Assembly: GCA_021734325.1 (NCBI GenBank)
Contig: JAIPJF010000011.1
Coordinates: forward strand, 1-64,000
Direction of reading: 5' to 3'
DNA: 64,000 nt
DNA from: Fidelibacterota bacterium
Lineage (GTDB): Bacteria > Fidelibacterota > UBA8477 > JABMPR01
The notes under the pieces are model-generated. The model was not told where the DNA came from, made no database searches, and saw only the letters and a program-made list of their open reading frames with translations. The position numbers and the translations under genes were made by a program. Numbering within the stretch: the stretch's first letter is position 1; each line of letters begins with the position of its first letter. This document shows, in pieces, positions 28,597-37,641 of this stretch.

Positions 28597-29874
28597 TTAC
28601 TTAAACCTTATGCGTGGATCGACGGTAGCAAGAGCAATGTCAGACAGAATGTTTGCAACCAATCTGATGATGACGACAATGACCAGAAATCCCAGCGTGA
28701 TTGGATAATCACGATCGATAATAGCTTCGAAACCCATTTTTCCAAACCCATCAATATCGAACACCTTCTCAATGAGATAGGAACCGGCAATGACCACACC
28801 AATGATCCCCCCAATACCGGAGGCAATGGGGATCACTGAATTTCTGATCGCGTGGACCCAGATGACCCGTTTCTCTTGCAGCCCTTTTGCAAAAGCTGTT
28901 CGGATGTAGTCCTGAGAGATATTCTCCAGAAGGCTGTTTTTCATCAGCACGGTAAGACCGGCAAAACTTCCAATGGACCAGGCAATAATCGGCAGTACAG
29001 CATGCCAGAGTTGATCTTTTACCTGTTCCCAGAAGGTCATCGCCTCCCAAATTTCAGAGGGTGAACGGAAACCTCCCAAGGGGAAGACATCCCAGAAAGA
29101 GCCGCCCCCAAAGAGTACCAGTAAAACACCCCCCAGAGCAAATCCAGGAATGGAATAGGCCACAAAGATGGTAACGCTGGAAAGAAAATCAAAGGCCGAC
29201 CCATGATTTAAGGCCTTGCGAATACCCAGAGGAATGCAGACCACATAAGAAAGAATCAATCCGGTTAGCCCGAAAAATACAGAGATCTTGAAACGAGGCG
29301 CCATGACTTCTGTCACGGGCTGGTCATAGGTATAGGAAGTGCCCAGATTTCCGGTGAGAATCCCGGAGAATTCGGTCTGAAAGATCGTGGCTAATATGAC
29401 CCCATCCTTCGAACCCTCCTGATCAATGGCAGCCTTCCAGACATCACTAACGACACCATCCTCTGTATAAACGATCACCCTGTCACCGTCAAGCTGAAGG
29501 GTCATATAATTCCCGCGGCCCACGTTCTTTTGGACCTTTGTAACCCCATTACTAAATTCTACCTCACGATGTTTCGTCTCTCTTGGCCAGACACCAAGCC
29601 AGATGAGGTACCGTTGGTATATCGGTTTGTCAAAGCCATAAAAGCGTTTCAATTCTCTCATGGCTGATTCAGGCAGAACAGTGCTTCCTCCGCTCATCAC
29701 GTCACCGACATTGCCGATAGATTCCCCCTGTTGCATGGCTCCAGCCTGTAGCTGCTGAATAGTCCGTTCCAGGGGACCACCAGGTGCCATCTGAAGGATA
29801 ATGAAAATCAATACCGTTGACCCCAAAAAGGTGGGGACCATGAGGAGGATTCTACGAATGAAGTATGTGGTCAT
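28597..29874 (-). CDS. Peptide ABC transporter permease (DppB/YejB-like) with enlarged extracytoplasmic loop
   Basis: MTTYFIRRILLMVPTFLGSTVLIFIILQMAPGGPLE, DYIRTAFAKGLQEKRVIWVHAIRNSVIPI. Confidence 0.94.
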   Translation of the reverse strand: MTTYFIRRILLMVPTFLGSTVLIFIILQMAPGGPLERTIQQLQAGAMQQGESIGNVGDVMSGGSTVLPESAMRELKRFYGFDKPIYQRYLIWLGVWPRETKHREVEFSNGVTKVQKNVGRGNYMTLQLDGDRVIVYTEDGVVSDVWKAAIDQEGSKDGVILATIFQTEFSGILTGNLGTSYTYDQPVTEVMAPRFKISVFFGLTGLILSYVVCIPLGIRKALNHGSAFDFLSSVTIFVAYSIPGFALGGVLLVLFGGGSFWDVFPLGGFRSPSEIWEAMTFWEQVKDQLWHAVLPIIAWSIGSFAGLTVLMKNSLLENISQDYIRTAFAKGLQEKRVIWVHAIRNSVIPIASGIGGIIGVVIAGSYLIEKVFDIDGFGKMGFEAIIDRDYPITLGFLVIVVIIRLVANILSDIALATVDPRIRFK

Positions 29875-29883
29875 CTTTTAACT

Positions 29884-29909
29884 AATAATGAAGAAGGAAA
29901 AAGGAATAA
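29884..29909. repeat. Left inverted repeat flanking the four-helix-bundle gene
   Basis: AATAATGAAGAAGGAAAAAGGAATAA; inverted match (2 mismatches in 26) to 30360-30385. Confidence 0.75.
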
Positions 29910-30323
29910 TTAATGGTGAGCCCCCTGGGCTTTCTTTCTGGCGGAAGCAAATATTTTTGTTAACTCAATTGCCTCATTATAGAGATCTTCAATTCTATCT
30001 TTGCTTAATAATTCAGCTTCGATTATTAAATCAAGCCAGAAACAACATTCATCGGCCTCTTCAAGAACAATACTCAATTTTGCTGTGAATGCAGCCTTTG
30101 ATTGTGCAAGGCTTGCTGCTCGATAATTCGCACCAACAGATGTAGAAGAGCGCATCAATTGTTTACCAAGAATATGTGCTGTATCGGCTTCAGGTAATGC
30201 CCCAACCAGTTTAATACAGCGAAGAGCAAACAAGCGCGTTCTCTCTTTTAAATCCCACATTGAGTTCTGTTCAGATATAAACAGTTCAATTTTGGATTGC
30301 TTTTGATAAACTGTATCATTCAC
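29910..30323 (-). CDS. Four-helix-bundle protein (S23 / 23S rRNA intervening-sequence protein family, TIGR02436)
   Basis: LFALRCIKLVGALPEADTAHILGKQLMRSSTSVGANYRAASLAQSKAAFTAKLSIVLEEADECCFWLDLIIEAEL is diagnostic for the family. Confidence 0.93.
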   Translation of the reverse strand: MNDTVYQKQSKIELFISEQNSMWDLKERTRLFALRCIKLVGALPEADTAHILGKQLMRSSTSVGANYRAASLAQSKAAFTAKLSIVLEEADECCFWLDLIIEAELLSKDRIEDLYNEAIELTKIFASARKKAQGAHH

Positions 30324-30359
30324 CCTAATCGAACTCCCGAAACCCTTTTTCCTTTTTCC

Positions 30360-30385
30360 TTTTTCCTTTTTCCTTATTCATTATT
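30360..30385. repeat. Right inverted repeat flanking the four-helix-bundle gene
   Basis: TTTTTCCTTTTTCCTTATTCATTATT, reverse complement of the left repeat with 2 mismatches; adjoined by further CTTTTTC and ATTCATT tandem units. Confidence 0.75.
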
Positions 30386-32303
30386 CATTATTCATTGCCT
30401 CAAGGTATTTTGGCCAAAACTTTACATCGATTTCTCCTACAGGTAGACTGGTATTGTTCGCCATGGCCTCCTGTAAGGCTTCTTCCTTCTCCGGTTCAAA
30501 CCACCAATAGCTGAATGCGGATCGATAGTCACCGACAAAACGGCTTACCATGTACTCTGGGAAACCAAATTTATTCCAGTACAGGATTCTCTGGTAATTG
30601 CGGGCAATGCCCCAGGCTGCCGGATGGATATCGGAATAGATACCATCGATCTCGCGGATGATGGCCACACGTCTGGCCTGCGAGAATGTTGTATCGTACT
30701 CCATCAGCAGTTCATCCACGCGGTCATTCTTGAATCCGGAGATATTGTTATTGTCCTTTTGATCTGCCAGAGAAGATTTTAGTGAGGTCTCTGGATTTGG
30801 GAAAACCAGTCCAGTCCAATTCTGCATATAGATCGTGAAATTTCTATCCATGAGATTTTTCCAGTTGGCATTGCCATCGATATACTTGATCTGCATATCA
30901 ATGCCATAGTCCTTCATCATCTGCTGAACAGGTGTGACCATATAATCAGACCCTTTCATGATGGCGATCTCAAACCTCAACACCTGACCGTCTTTGTTGA
31001 TCAGCCAGCCATCATCGTTTCTTTTTGTATAGCCGGCCTCCTTTAAAAGCTTGACTGCTTTTTCAGGACTGTAGACAACTTTTTCATTGTTCGGATTTTC
31101 ATAAACAGAACCCGAATACAGTGAATTCATCATGGAATATTCATTATAGTACATCTCTTCATTCATCTTCTCCCGATTGTAGAGATAGGTGAATGCCATG
31201 CGGATTCTTTTATCATTAAAGGGCCATTTACGCATGTTGAATGCATAACCCGAGGTTCCTGCCGGTTGTTCTGAATAGACCTTCTTCTTTTGGATCCAGC
31301 CTTTCTCAATCGCCTCAAAATCAGTTTCCTCAACCCAAACCCGGGCTTTGGAAACTGTGTACAGATCACCCTCACCTTTTTTGAATTTCTCATACATGAG
31401 CGGCTGGTTGTCCTTGACCGTAATAAACTTGATCCGATCAAAGTTGTTGAGATACTTGAACATGGGATCATCTTTTGCCCAATAATCAGTACGTCGCGAC
31501 AGAACAAAAGATTCCTGGCTGACAACATCCTCTTCCTTGATTACATAGGGTCCTGTACCGGGCAGCATTTTAAACTGATATTCCTTCAAATACTCCGATC
31601 CATCAATCTGATTCAGATAATGTGAAGGAAGAATTACCATTGAAGCCCCAAAATAGAGCAGATTTCTCCAGCTGAGCTCCTTGCATACAACAGACACGAT
31701 ATATTTACTTTCAGCAACCGGACGCTCAAATTTTCCAAAGGTCAACTGATCTGATGGAGACAAAATCGTTTCATCCATGTGCAGGTCCCAGGTTGCCACC
31801 ACATCTGCAGCTATCACAGCATGACCATCTGACCATCTTGCATCTGGATTTATCCTGAACCAGAATTTCATTTTATCATCGGATATTTTCCAGTGACTAG
31901 CCAGGGTTGGTATAAACTCAAGTGTTACAGGGTGGGTCGAAATCAATGATTCATAGCAGAGACTGGCTATCGTGCTATTTTCAACATAGTTTGCATTCTG
32001 TCCCTCTGTTCTCAGTGTGACCGGGAAACGTGTGGAAAGATGATTGAAGCTGCCACCCTTTTTTGCCCGTGGATCACCAAAGAAAATCTGTTCTTCGGGT
32101 TGCATGACATAGGTGACGTACCCCATATCTTCTGCCAGTTTCTCAAAACCATACCCCCCCTGGTTAGCGGGGGTCGTCATGTCTTTTCCCTTAATATCCT
32201 CTTTTTGCATTGATTGATCAGCGGCCTGTTTTTCCCCGCCACCACATGACCACAGGACAAGTAAAATAATCGCTGTTAACAGAATTACCTGGTTACGCTT
32301 CAT
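30381..32303 (-). CDS. Peptide ABC transporter substrate-binding lipoprotein (SBP_bac_5, YejA-like)
   Basis: Lipobox VLWSCGGG; KKGGSFNHLSTRFPVTLRTEG, SLCYESLISTHPVTLEFIPTLASHWKISDDKMKFWFRINPDARWSDG. Confidence 0.94.
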   Translation of the reverse strand: MKRNQVILLTAIILLVLWSCGGGEKQAADQSMQKEDIKGKDMTTPANQGGYGFEKLAEDMGYVTYVMQPEEQIFFGDPRAKKGGSFNHLSTRFPVTLRTEGQNANYVENSTIASLCYESLISTHPVTLEFIPTLASHWKISDDKMKFWFRINPDARWSDGHAVIAADVVATWDLHMDETILSPSDQLTFGKFERPVAESKYIVSVVCKELSWRNLLYFGASMVILPSHYLNQIDGSEYLKEYQFKMLPGTGPYVIKEEDVVSQESFVLSRRTDYWAKDDPMFKYLNNFDRIKFITVKDNQPLMYEKFKKGEGDLYTVSKARVWVEETDFEAIEKGWIQKKKVYSEQPAGTSGYAFNMRKWPFNDKRIRMAFTYLYNREKMNEEMYYNEYSMMNSLYSGSVYENPNNEKVVYSPEKAVKLLKEAGYTKRNDDGWLINKDGQVLRFEIAIMKGSDYMVTPVQQMMKDYGIDMQIKYIDGNANWKNLMDRNFTIYMQNWTGLVFPNPETSLKSSLADQKDNNNISGFKNDRVDELLMEYDTTFSQARRVAIIREIDGIYSDIHPAAWGIARNYQRILYWNKFGFPEYMVSRFVGDYRSAFSYWWFEPEKEEALQEAMANNTSLPVGEIDVKFWPKYLEAMNNE

Positions 32304-32466
32304 TTGAACACCTTTGTTTTAAATTCATTTATTGGGTACCACGCATCGTTTCATTTGAGCTTTCAACATACATTAATTCTACTGCTATGGCCACTGTTTG
32401 ATCCAGACATCTCCTTGATGGCGCCTTCAGAAAGTTACACTCAGCTCCCATCAGATTGGGATCGGT

Positions 32467-32998
32467 TCACCTTTTATGGTTAAATTTATTGGCAAAAAGT
32501 AGACCAAAGACAGCAACCATGATTGCGAATACAGATCGAAAGGAAAAACCAAAAATATTCTCCTTCACCAGGACGTGAGACGCGAAATCCAGCTGTGAAA
32601 CTGTTCCAGGTGATTGATGCTCTCTTTCGAGAAAAAGGTTCAGAAAATCGTTTCGGCTTCGATAACGAATTACCCTCAATCCGTCAGGATAGTTCTTCGC
32701 AATGTTAGCGAAATGTACCTTTGCCAGCAATGGATCAGAATAGCAGGCACGCCGGAGGTCTGTGGGGAATATTTTACCCCCTTTCACACCCAAACAGTAA
32801 AATGCCTTCGTGTCATCAATCTGTCCGAGGAGTGCTTTCAGTTGGTCATTTTGCAAGCCAAGCTGCTGTAGTATTTCCCCCTGCTCATTCAGGCTGGGTT
32901 CCGAAGGTGCTTTATCGTGCCAGACAATTAACGCTGAAAACAGTGCAAGCACCAGCAGGGTGGCAAAAATGAGCTTCCCGTTTTTTTTAATTTTCATC
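32467..32998 (-). CDS. Hypothetical membrane protein
   Basis: TM segments at both ends; likely start MKIKKNGKLIF rather than track start 33033. Confidence 0.5.
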
Positions 32999-33460
32999 GG
33001 TGTGTCTTTTAAAGAGTTCTTTGCTAAAAACAAGCAGGCTTAGCCAATAAATGAATAATACCGAGATAATGGCCAGAAAATATTTTCGGTCAATGGAAAC
33101 ATCCAGGTGTTCAAAATCGCTTATCACCGTATTTGCGAATAAAGCAATAAGAGCGATCAGGCCGAGACCCAAAATCGCTTTCACCAGGTCCGTTTCCATC
33201 TTTTTTGCCGCCAGGAAAAAGAACACGGACCAGCCAAAGGCCAGAAAGGATATGATGCGATCCTGATAGGCATGGGAAGGCACGTTGAAATAGACAAAGA
33301 GCCCCGGGATCTTGATCCCCAGCGCATGAACAAGGGCAACAGCAAAAAAATAAACTGCTCCTGTATACAATAATCGGATCAGGGTTTTGGTCTGGTCGAT
33401 CCTACTCATGCTGTGTGAGATATCTTTTATTATACCAGGCCACCGTTTCTCTGATTGCAT
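32987..33460 (-). CDS. Hypothetical four-TM membrane protein
   Basis: Multiple hydrophobic segments; likely real start at MSRIDQTKTLIRLLY, close to the epimerase gene. Confidence 0.6.
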   Translation of the reverse strand: MQSEKRWPGIIKDISHSMSRIDQTKTLIRLLYTGAVYFFAVALVHALGIKIPGLFVYFNVPSHAYQDRIISFLAFGWSVFFFLAAKKMETDLVKAILGLGLIALIALFANTVISDFEHLDVSIDRKYFLAIISVLFIYWLSLLVFSKELFKRHTDEN

Positions 33461-34349
33461 CCTGATGCTCGGTGATGTTCAGGCCGAAGGCCTTTTCGAA
33501 TTTTGAGTGATCGACAACATATGGCTCCTGCCAGGTATACATCATTTCCTTTACTTCCTTGATCATGGGATTAAAAAGTCCAAGTAATGAAATTAACCCT
33601 TTCCCGGCAGTCCTGACCTTAATTGTCCTGCTCATTTCGTTTTCTATCAATTTTACCATCTCTGCTGTCGAGACTGCTGCTGCGCTGGGAACATGCCAGA
33701 CTTCACCATACGCTTGATCATGATTGCCCAGAGTGATCAATCCTCTGGCAAAATCCTTGATATAGCAGAAGGTATGGTTCAGGTTAATATTCCCCAGAAG
33801 ATTTACGCTCTTACCCTCATAAACTGGTTTGAAGAACATGTCTCCAAAAACCGCATTTATCACTTCAGGACCAAAAAAATCCGAGGCTCTTCCAATGGTC
33901 ACCTGATTGTCCCCTCTCTCATGGGCCTGCATGAAAAACCTGGCCATGGTAGCCCGCGTCCGGCCTTTATGGCCAGTCGCGGAATGGGGTAGTGATTCAT
34001 TTATTGATGCACCACCCGTAGGGCCATACATATAGAGGTTATCACCGAACACCAGTCTGGCTTTTGTTTTTGCAGCACCTCTTAAAAAGCCGGTAACCAG
34101 GGGCGGAAAGAGTTCCGGCCAATTGGTGTAAGGAGGCATGGCGCAAAAATAGATCGTTTCAGCATCCTTGCATACAGTGCCCACCTCGTCCTCATTCCTT
34201 GCATCACATTGTTTCACTTCAACACTGTGTGGCAAATTCCTGGTTGTTTTTCCACTACGGCTGGCCAGGGTGATCTTTTCACCGCGTTCAAGCAAATAAT
34301 GCATGACCCACCATGCCAGCGGACCTGTCCCAAACACTACGTTATTCAT
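33402..34349 (-). CDS. NAD-dependent epimerase/dehydratase (SDR) protein
   Basis: VVFGTGPLAWWVMHYLLERGEKITLASRSG, FGDNLYMYGPTGG, FCYIKDFARGLITLG. Confidence 0.88.
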   Translation of the reverse strand: MNNVVFGTGPLAWWVMHYLLERGEKITLASRSGKTTRNLPHSVEVKQCDARNEDEVGTVCKDAETIYFCAMPPYTNWPELFPPLVTGFLRGAAKTKARLVFGDNLYMYGPTGGASINESLPHSATGHKGRTRATMARFFMQAHERGDNQVTIGRASDFFGPEVINAVFGDMFFKPVYEGKSVNLLGNINLNHTFCYIKDFARGLITLGNHDQAYGEVWHVPSAAAVSTAEMVKLIENEMSRTIKVRTAGKGLISLLGLFNPMIKEVKEMMYTWQEPYVVDHSKFEKAFGLNITEHQDAIRETVAWYNKRYLTQHE

Positions 34350-34394
34350 AAAAGCTCCTGTAAAGTGCCTGCCGTAAGGAGGCTATTCCTTTTT

Positions 34395-35867
34395 TCACTT
34401 TGCGAATTTTTTTGTAAAATAAGTAAGTGCATAGCCCAGAGCAATAAGGACCAGGGGACCCCCATAGGTCATGAGGATGGCCTGTGTTGCCTCAGTACTT
34501 GTCTCAGCGCCAACAAAGTAGTCAAGACCAGCACCAAAAAAACCGGCAACACTGATGATCACAGTCAGAACTGCGACACTGATCGCCAGCTGGTTTGATT
34601 TCAACATGGTGAAAGGTCCGGGGCCCCCTTTAAGCCGAAACGCGAGAAAAGCAGCTGCCAGTATTATATACGGGATTACCAGACTCAAGGATGAAAGATC
34701 TGTTAATAGCCGAAAAAATCCATCAATGGATGCCAAACCCAGCAAGGGGATGATAATTAGAATGATGACGACCCCTGACTGTGTCCAGAGGGCATTGGAA
34801 AAGGAATCATTTTCGTCTCGGCTTGTCAGAAATTTTGGAAAGGTTCTCTCTGGGACATCTGCAAACATGGCTCGTATGGGAGACTCTATCCAAACCACAT
34901 ACGCGGCGATGGAGGTAACGACAAGAATAGCTGCATAGATCTGGACCACCAGTTTTCCGCTCAACCCCAGAGTCTCTGCCAGGATAATATGAACCACATA
35001 GTTCGCATCTTTGAGACCTGCTTCAGTGAGAACCTGGGGAGAAGCAACCAGACTGACAGCCATTGAACCAATTATGTATGCCACACCCACCAGCATTGTA
35101 GCGATCAGGACCCCTCTGGGAAAAGTTCGAACAGGTTGGTCTACTTTGTCAATATATGTTCCGGCAACTTCTGCCCCGGCAACGGCAAAGAGAAGCCAGG
35201 AAAAGGTTGCGAAATAGCTGGTGGAGAAATCTGGAATGACTGTCTCAGCGGTCCATTCCGTGGCTGAAGGCGTCCCGCCCAGATAAGCAGCAAAAGCCAG
35301 TAAGATGAACAAACCTGTTGATATGAATGTGAACTTACCACCCAGGTCACTGAGCTTTGAAAATTGTTTGACCCCCCTGGTAGCGATCCAGGTTAAGGCG
35401 AGACAAAGAATAACCGAGTAGTAGGGTAGCAGGGCAACATTCTGGTCGTTAAATCGATTTTCACCGAACACGGCCCATGACACCATTACCGGAATACGGG
35501 CAAAGACATACTGCAAATAAAACAGGTTAGCAATGAAGTAGGACCAGGTACCAAAAAAGGCCCAGCCATCTCCCAAACTACCGGCAATCCAACTGTAGAT
35601 TCCCCCACCTTTATGTTTATTCGCTGAAGCAAGTTCTGCAATGATGGCTGTTAAGGGCAGGAAATATAATAAACAAACCAAAATCCAGGATGGTACAGCT
35701 GCCGGTCCCAGGGCTACCCCATTGGTCGTAATGTTATTAAATCCAAAAGTGGGGACAAAGATCAACATGACCAATGACCACAGGCTTAACCTTCCTTTTG
35801 GTTTGGGTCCGATCATGTCGAAAGAATGCCAGTCCATGGGTGAATAAACATTGAATTTTCTATACAC
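34395..35867 (-). CDS. APC-superfamily amino acid permease
   Basis: 490 aa, ~12 TM, KHKGGGIYSWIAGSLGDGWAFFGTWSYF, FSWLLFAVAGAEVAGTYIDKVDQPVRTFPRG. Confidence 0.92.
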   Translation of the reverse strand: MYRKFNVYSPMDWHSFDMIGPKPKGRLSLWSLVMLIFVPTFGFNNITTNGVALGPAAVPSWILVCLLYFLPLTAIIAELASANKHKGGGIYSWIAGSLGDGWAFFGTWSYFIANLFYLQYVFARIPVMVSWAVFGENRFNDQNVALLPYYSVILCLALTWIATRGVKQFSKLSDLGGKFTFISTGLFILLAFAAYLGGTPSATEWTAETVIPDFSTSYFATFSWLLFAVAGAEVAGTYIDKVDQPVRTFPRGVLIATMLVGVAYIIGSMAVSLVASPQVLTEAGLKDANYVVHIILAETLGLSGKLVVQIYAAILVVTSIAAYVVWIESPIRAMFADVPERTFPKFLTSRDENDSFSNALWTQSGVVIILIIIPLLGLASIDGFFRLLTDLSSLSLVIPYIILAAAFLAFRLKGGPGPFTMLKSNQLAISVAVLTVIISVAGFFGAGLDYFVGAETSTEATQAILMTYGGPLVLIALGYALTYFTKKFAK

Positions 35868-35978
35868 TCCATCATTTATACAACGACCTTATTAGTCATT
35901 AATCACTTTGTAATGCACTGGTTTATTCTATGATTTATCAAGACCTCGATCTGCTCCGAGTCCCGATGAGGAAAAGAT

Positions 35979-37031
35979 TCAATTCGTGTAAAATTTGGCC
36001 TGGTCTACCAATTCGCGATATGTCGAATTCGGGTTGATCTCAAAGGCGAGCTGTGCTTCAAGAAGAGCCAGTCGTGGTTTTTCCTGGAGCAAATATATCC
36101 TTGCGAGCAGGGCGTGACTATAATGGTCTTCGTTTTCCATGGCCAGGGCCTGTTCACATTGCTGTCTGGCAGCCTCAAGCCAGGATAGACTTTCCGTCTG
36201 GGCAAGATCAATGTATAATTCGGCCAGACTGTGACGGGCTGTGGTCACTTCCGGAAAATGATTCAGATAATTCTTAATGGCCTGGATCGCCTCTTTTTTG
36301 TCCTGATCATTGATCATGAACTTGATGTAGGCATCCCAGACCACTTTATCTTTGGGCTCAAGTTTAACGGCAAGGGCATAATTAGCCAGGATCGTCTTGT
36401 CCTCAACGGAGGTATTCTCCTGGGCAATCGCCAGCACTCCATAGGCGGAGCCGCTCATTGGCTCATCCTTTACGGCGGCCTCAAGAAGAACGATCGCGTC
36501 AGCAGTTCTTTTCAAATTGATAAAGGTTCGGGCCTTCCCAACGCTTGCCATATAGTTGGCTGAATCCAATTCAAGGGCCTTGTTGAAATGAATCAGCGCC
36601 TGATCATACAGGTCTTTTTCGTTGAGCACATTACCCAGGCTGATCTGAGCTTTCGCGTTTCCAGGGTCAGCCTGAACTGCCATGCGGTAATATTGGTAGG
36701 CACTCTCCATGCTACCATTTACGTGGTAAATCTCGCCGATATATCGGAGAATTTTGGCTGAGTCAGCCTCGGCATCCAGACCCCGCTTACATTGATTAAC
36801 AGCTTCGGAGAGATTGTTGTCGTCCAGGAACAGTTTTGCAGCAAAGAGATAGGCTTCAGTATATTTTGGAGATGTTTTTTGGATTTTGAGGAGATAGTTA
36901 AGAGCCACCTGCTTCGAACCTAAAGCGGCTTCCGTCTCAGCTTTTGAGTATAAAACATCGGGGTCTTCACTACATGCAACCAGTGTGATGATACCGATTA
37001 AACTGAGTATGAGCCAACGATTCAGCCCCAT
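35979..37031 (-). CDS. TPR-repeat lipoprotein
   Basis: Lipobox ITLVACS; serial TPRs (AYQYYRMAVQADPGNAKAQISLGNVLNEKDLYDQALIHFNKALELD). Confidence 0.9.
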   Translation of the reverse strand: MGLNRWLILSLIGIITLVACSEDPDVLYSKAETEAALGSKQVALNYLLKIQKTSPKYTEAYLFAAKLFLDDNNLSEAVNQCKRGLDAEADSAKILRYIGEIYHVNGSMESAYQYYRMAVQADPGNAKAQISLGNVLNEKDLYDQALIHFNKALELDSANYMASVGKARTFINLKRTADAIVLLEAAVKDEPMSGSAYGVLAIAQENTSVEDKTILANYALAVKLEPKDKVVWDAYIKFMINDQDKKEAIQAIKNYLNHFPEVTTARHSLAELYIDLAQTESLSWLEAARQQCEQALAMENEDHYSHALLARIYLLQEKPRLALLEAQLAFEINPNSTYRELVDQAKFYTN

Positions 37032-37173
37032 AATAAATCTCCTTAGACCCTTTGTAAAAAAATTAACTCAACTCGCATGTTCGGCAAGGTTTATTTGGTT
37101 GTATTCCAGGCCTCATTTATAAGCACAGGGCAAGGCTTGGACCTCTTTTAATTTTGCAAGCACAGCAAGTTCG

Positions 37174-37641
37174 CTAATTAACCATGAACATCTGTTCTTG
37201 ATAATACTCTAATCCACCACTTTTCCAGCTCAGCTTGGCGCGCCAGAGACCTTTATCAAGATCCGGCACCCCGATACTCTGCAGTGTATCACCTTGTAAT
37301 TGCAGGGAGAAAATCCGATCTTTGTGCAGATCAGCCGGTCTGAACATGAGGATTTCCCCAACGGGATTTTTATGCCCCAGTTGAGCTGGAAATTCAATCA
37401 GTACGATCTGTGTGTCCTGTTCATATTTTATACTCGGCTTATTAGTCAAGGCTTCTGTCCGCTCAACGCGACGGATCTGTTGTTCAAAAACCATATCCTT
37501 ATCGTAATAGTTATCATAGACCAACTCTACATCATCCTGAAAAGTCCAGATAGCGAACCCCACAAAGAACAACATCAATGTAACGATCGTGGCGATCAAA
37601 CCCCACATCCATAATCTTCCGGAGGCTTCAGCTGCAGCCAT
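37174..37641 (-). CDS. ccoH: FixH/CcoH family protein
   Basis: N-terminal TM, KDMVFEQQIRRVERTEAL, position after ccoG. Confidence 0.8.
   Translation of the reverse strand: MAAAEASGRLWMWGLIATIVTLMLFFVGFAIWTFQDDVELVYDNYYDKDMVFEQQIRRVERTEALTNKPSIKYEQDTQIVLIEFPAQLGHKNPVGEILMFRPADLHKDRIFSLQLQGDTLQSIGVPDLDKGLWRAKLSWKSGGLEYYQEQMFMVN

Noticed and set aside
25069-29064. Numerous + strand ORFs opposite the peptide transporter genes
   Set aside because: Antisense to clearly conserved ABC transporter genes; no independent support.
29910-30323. Four-helix-bundle gene as an Avd of a diversity-generating retroelement
   Set aside because: No reverse transcriptase, template repeat or variable repeat is seen in the window; the S23/IVS assignment is simpler.
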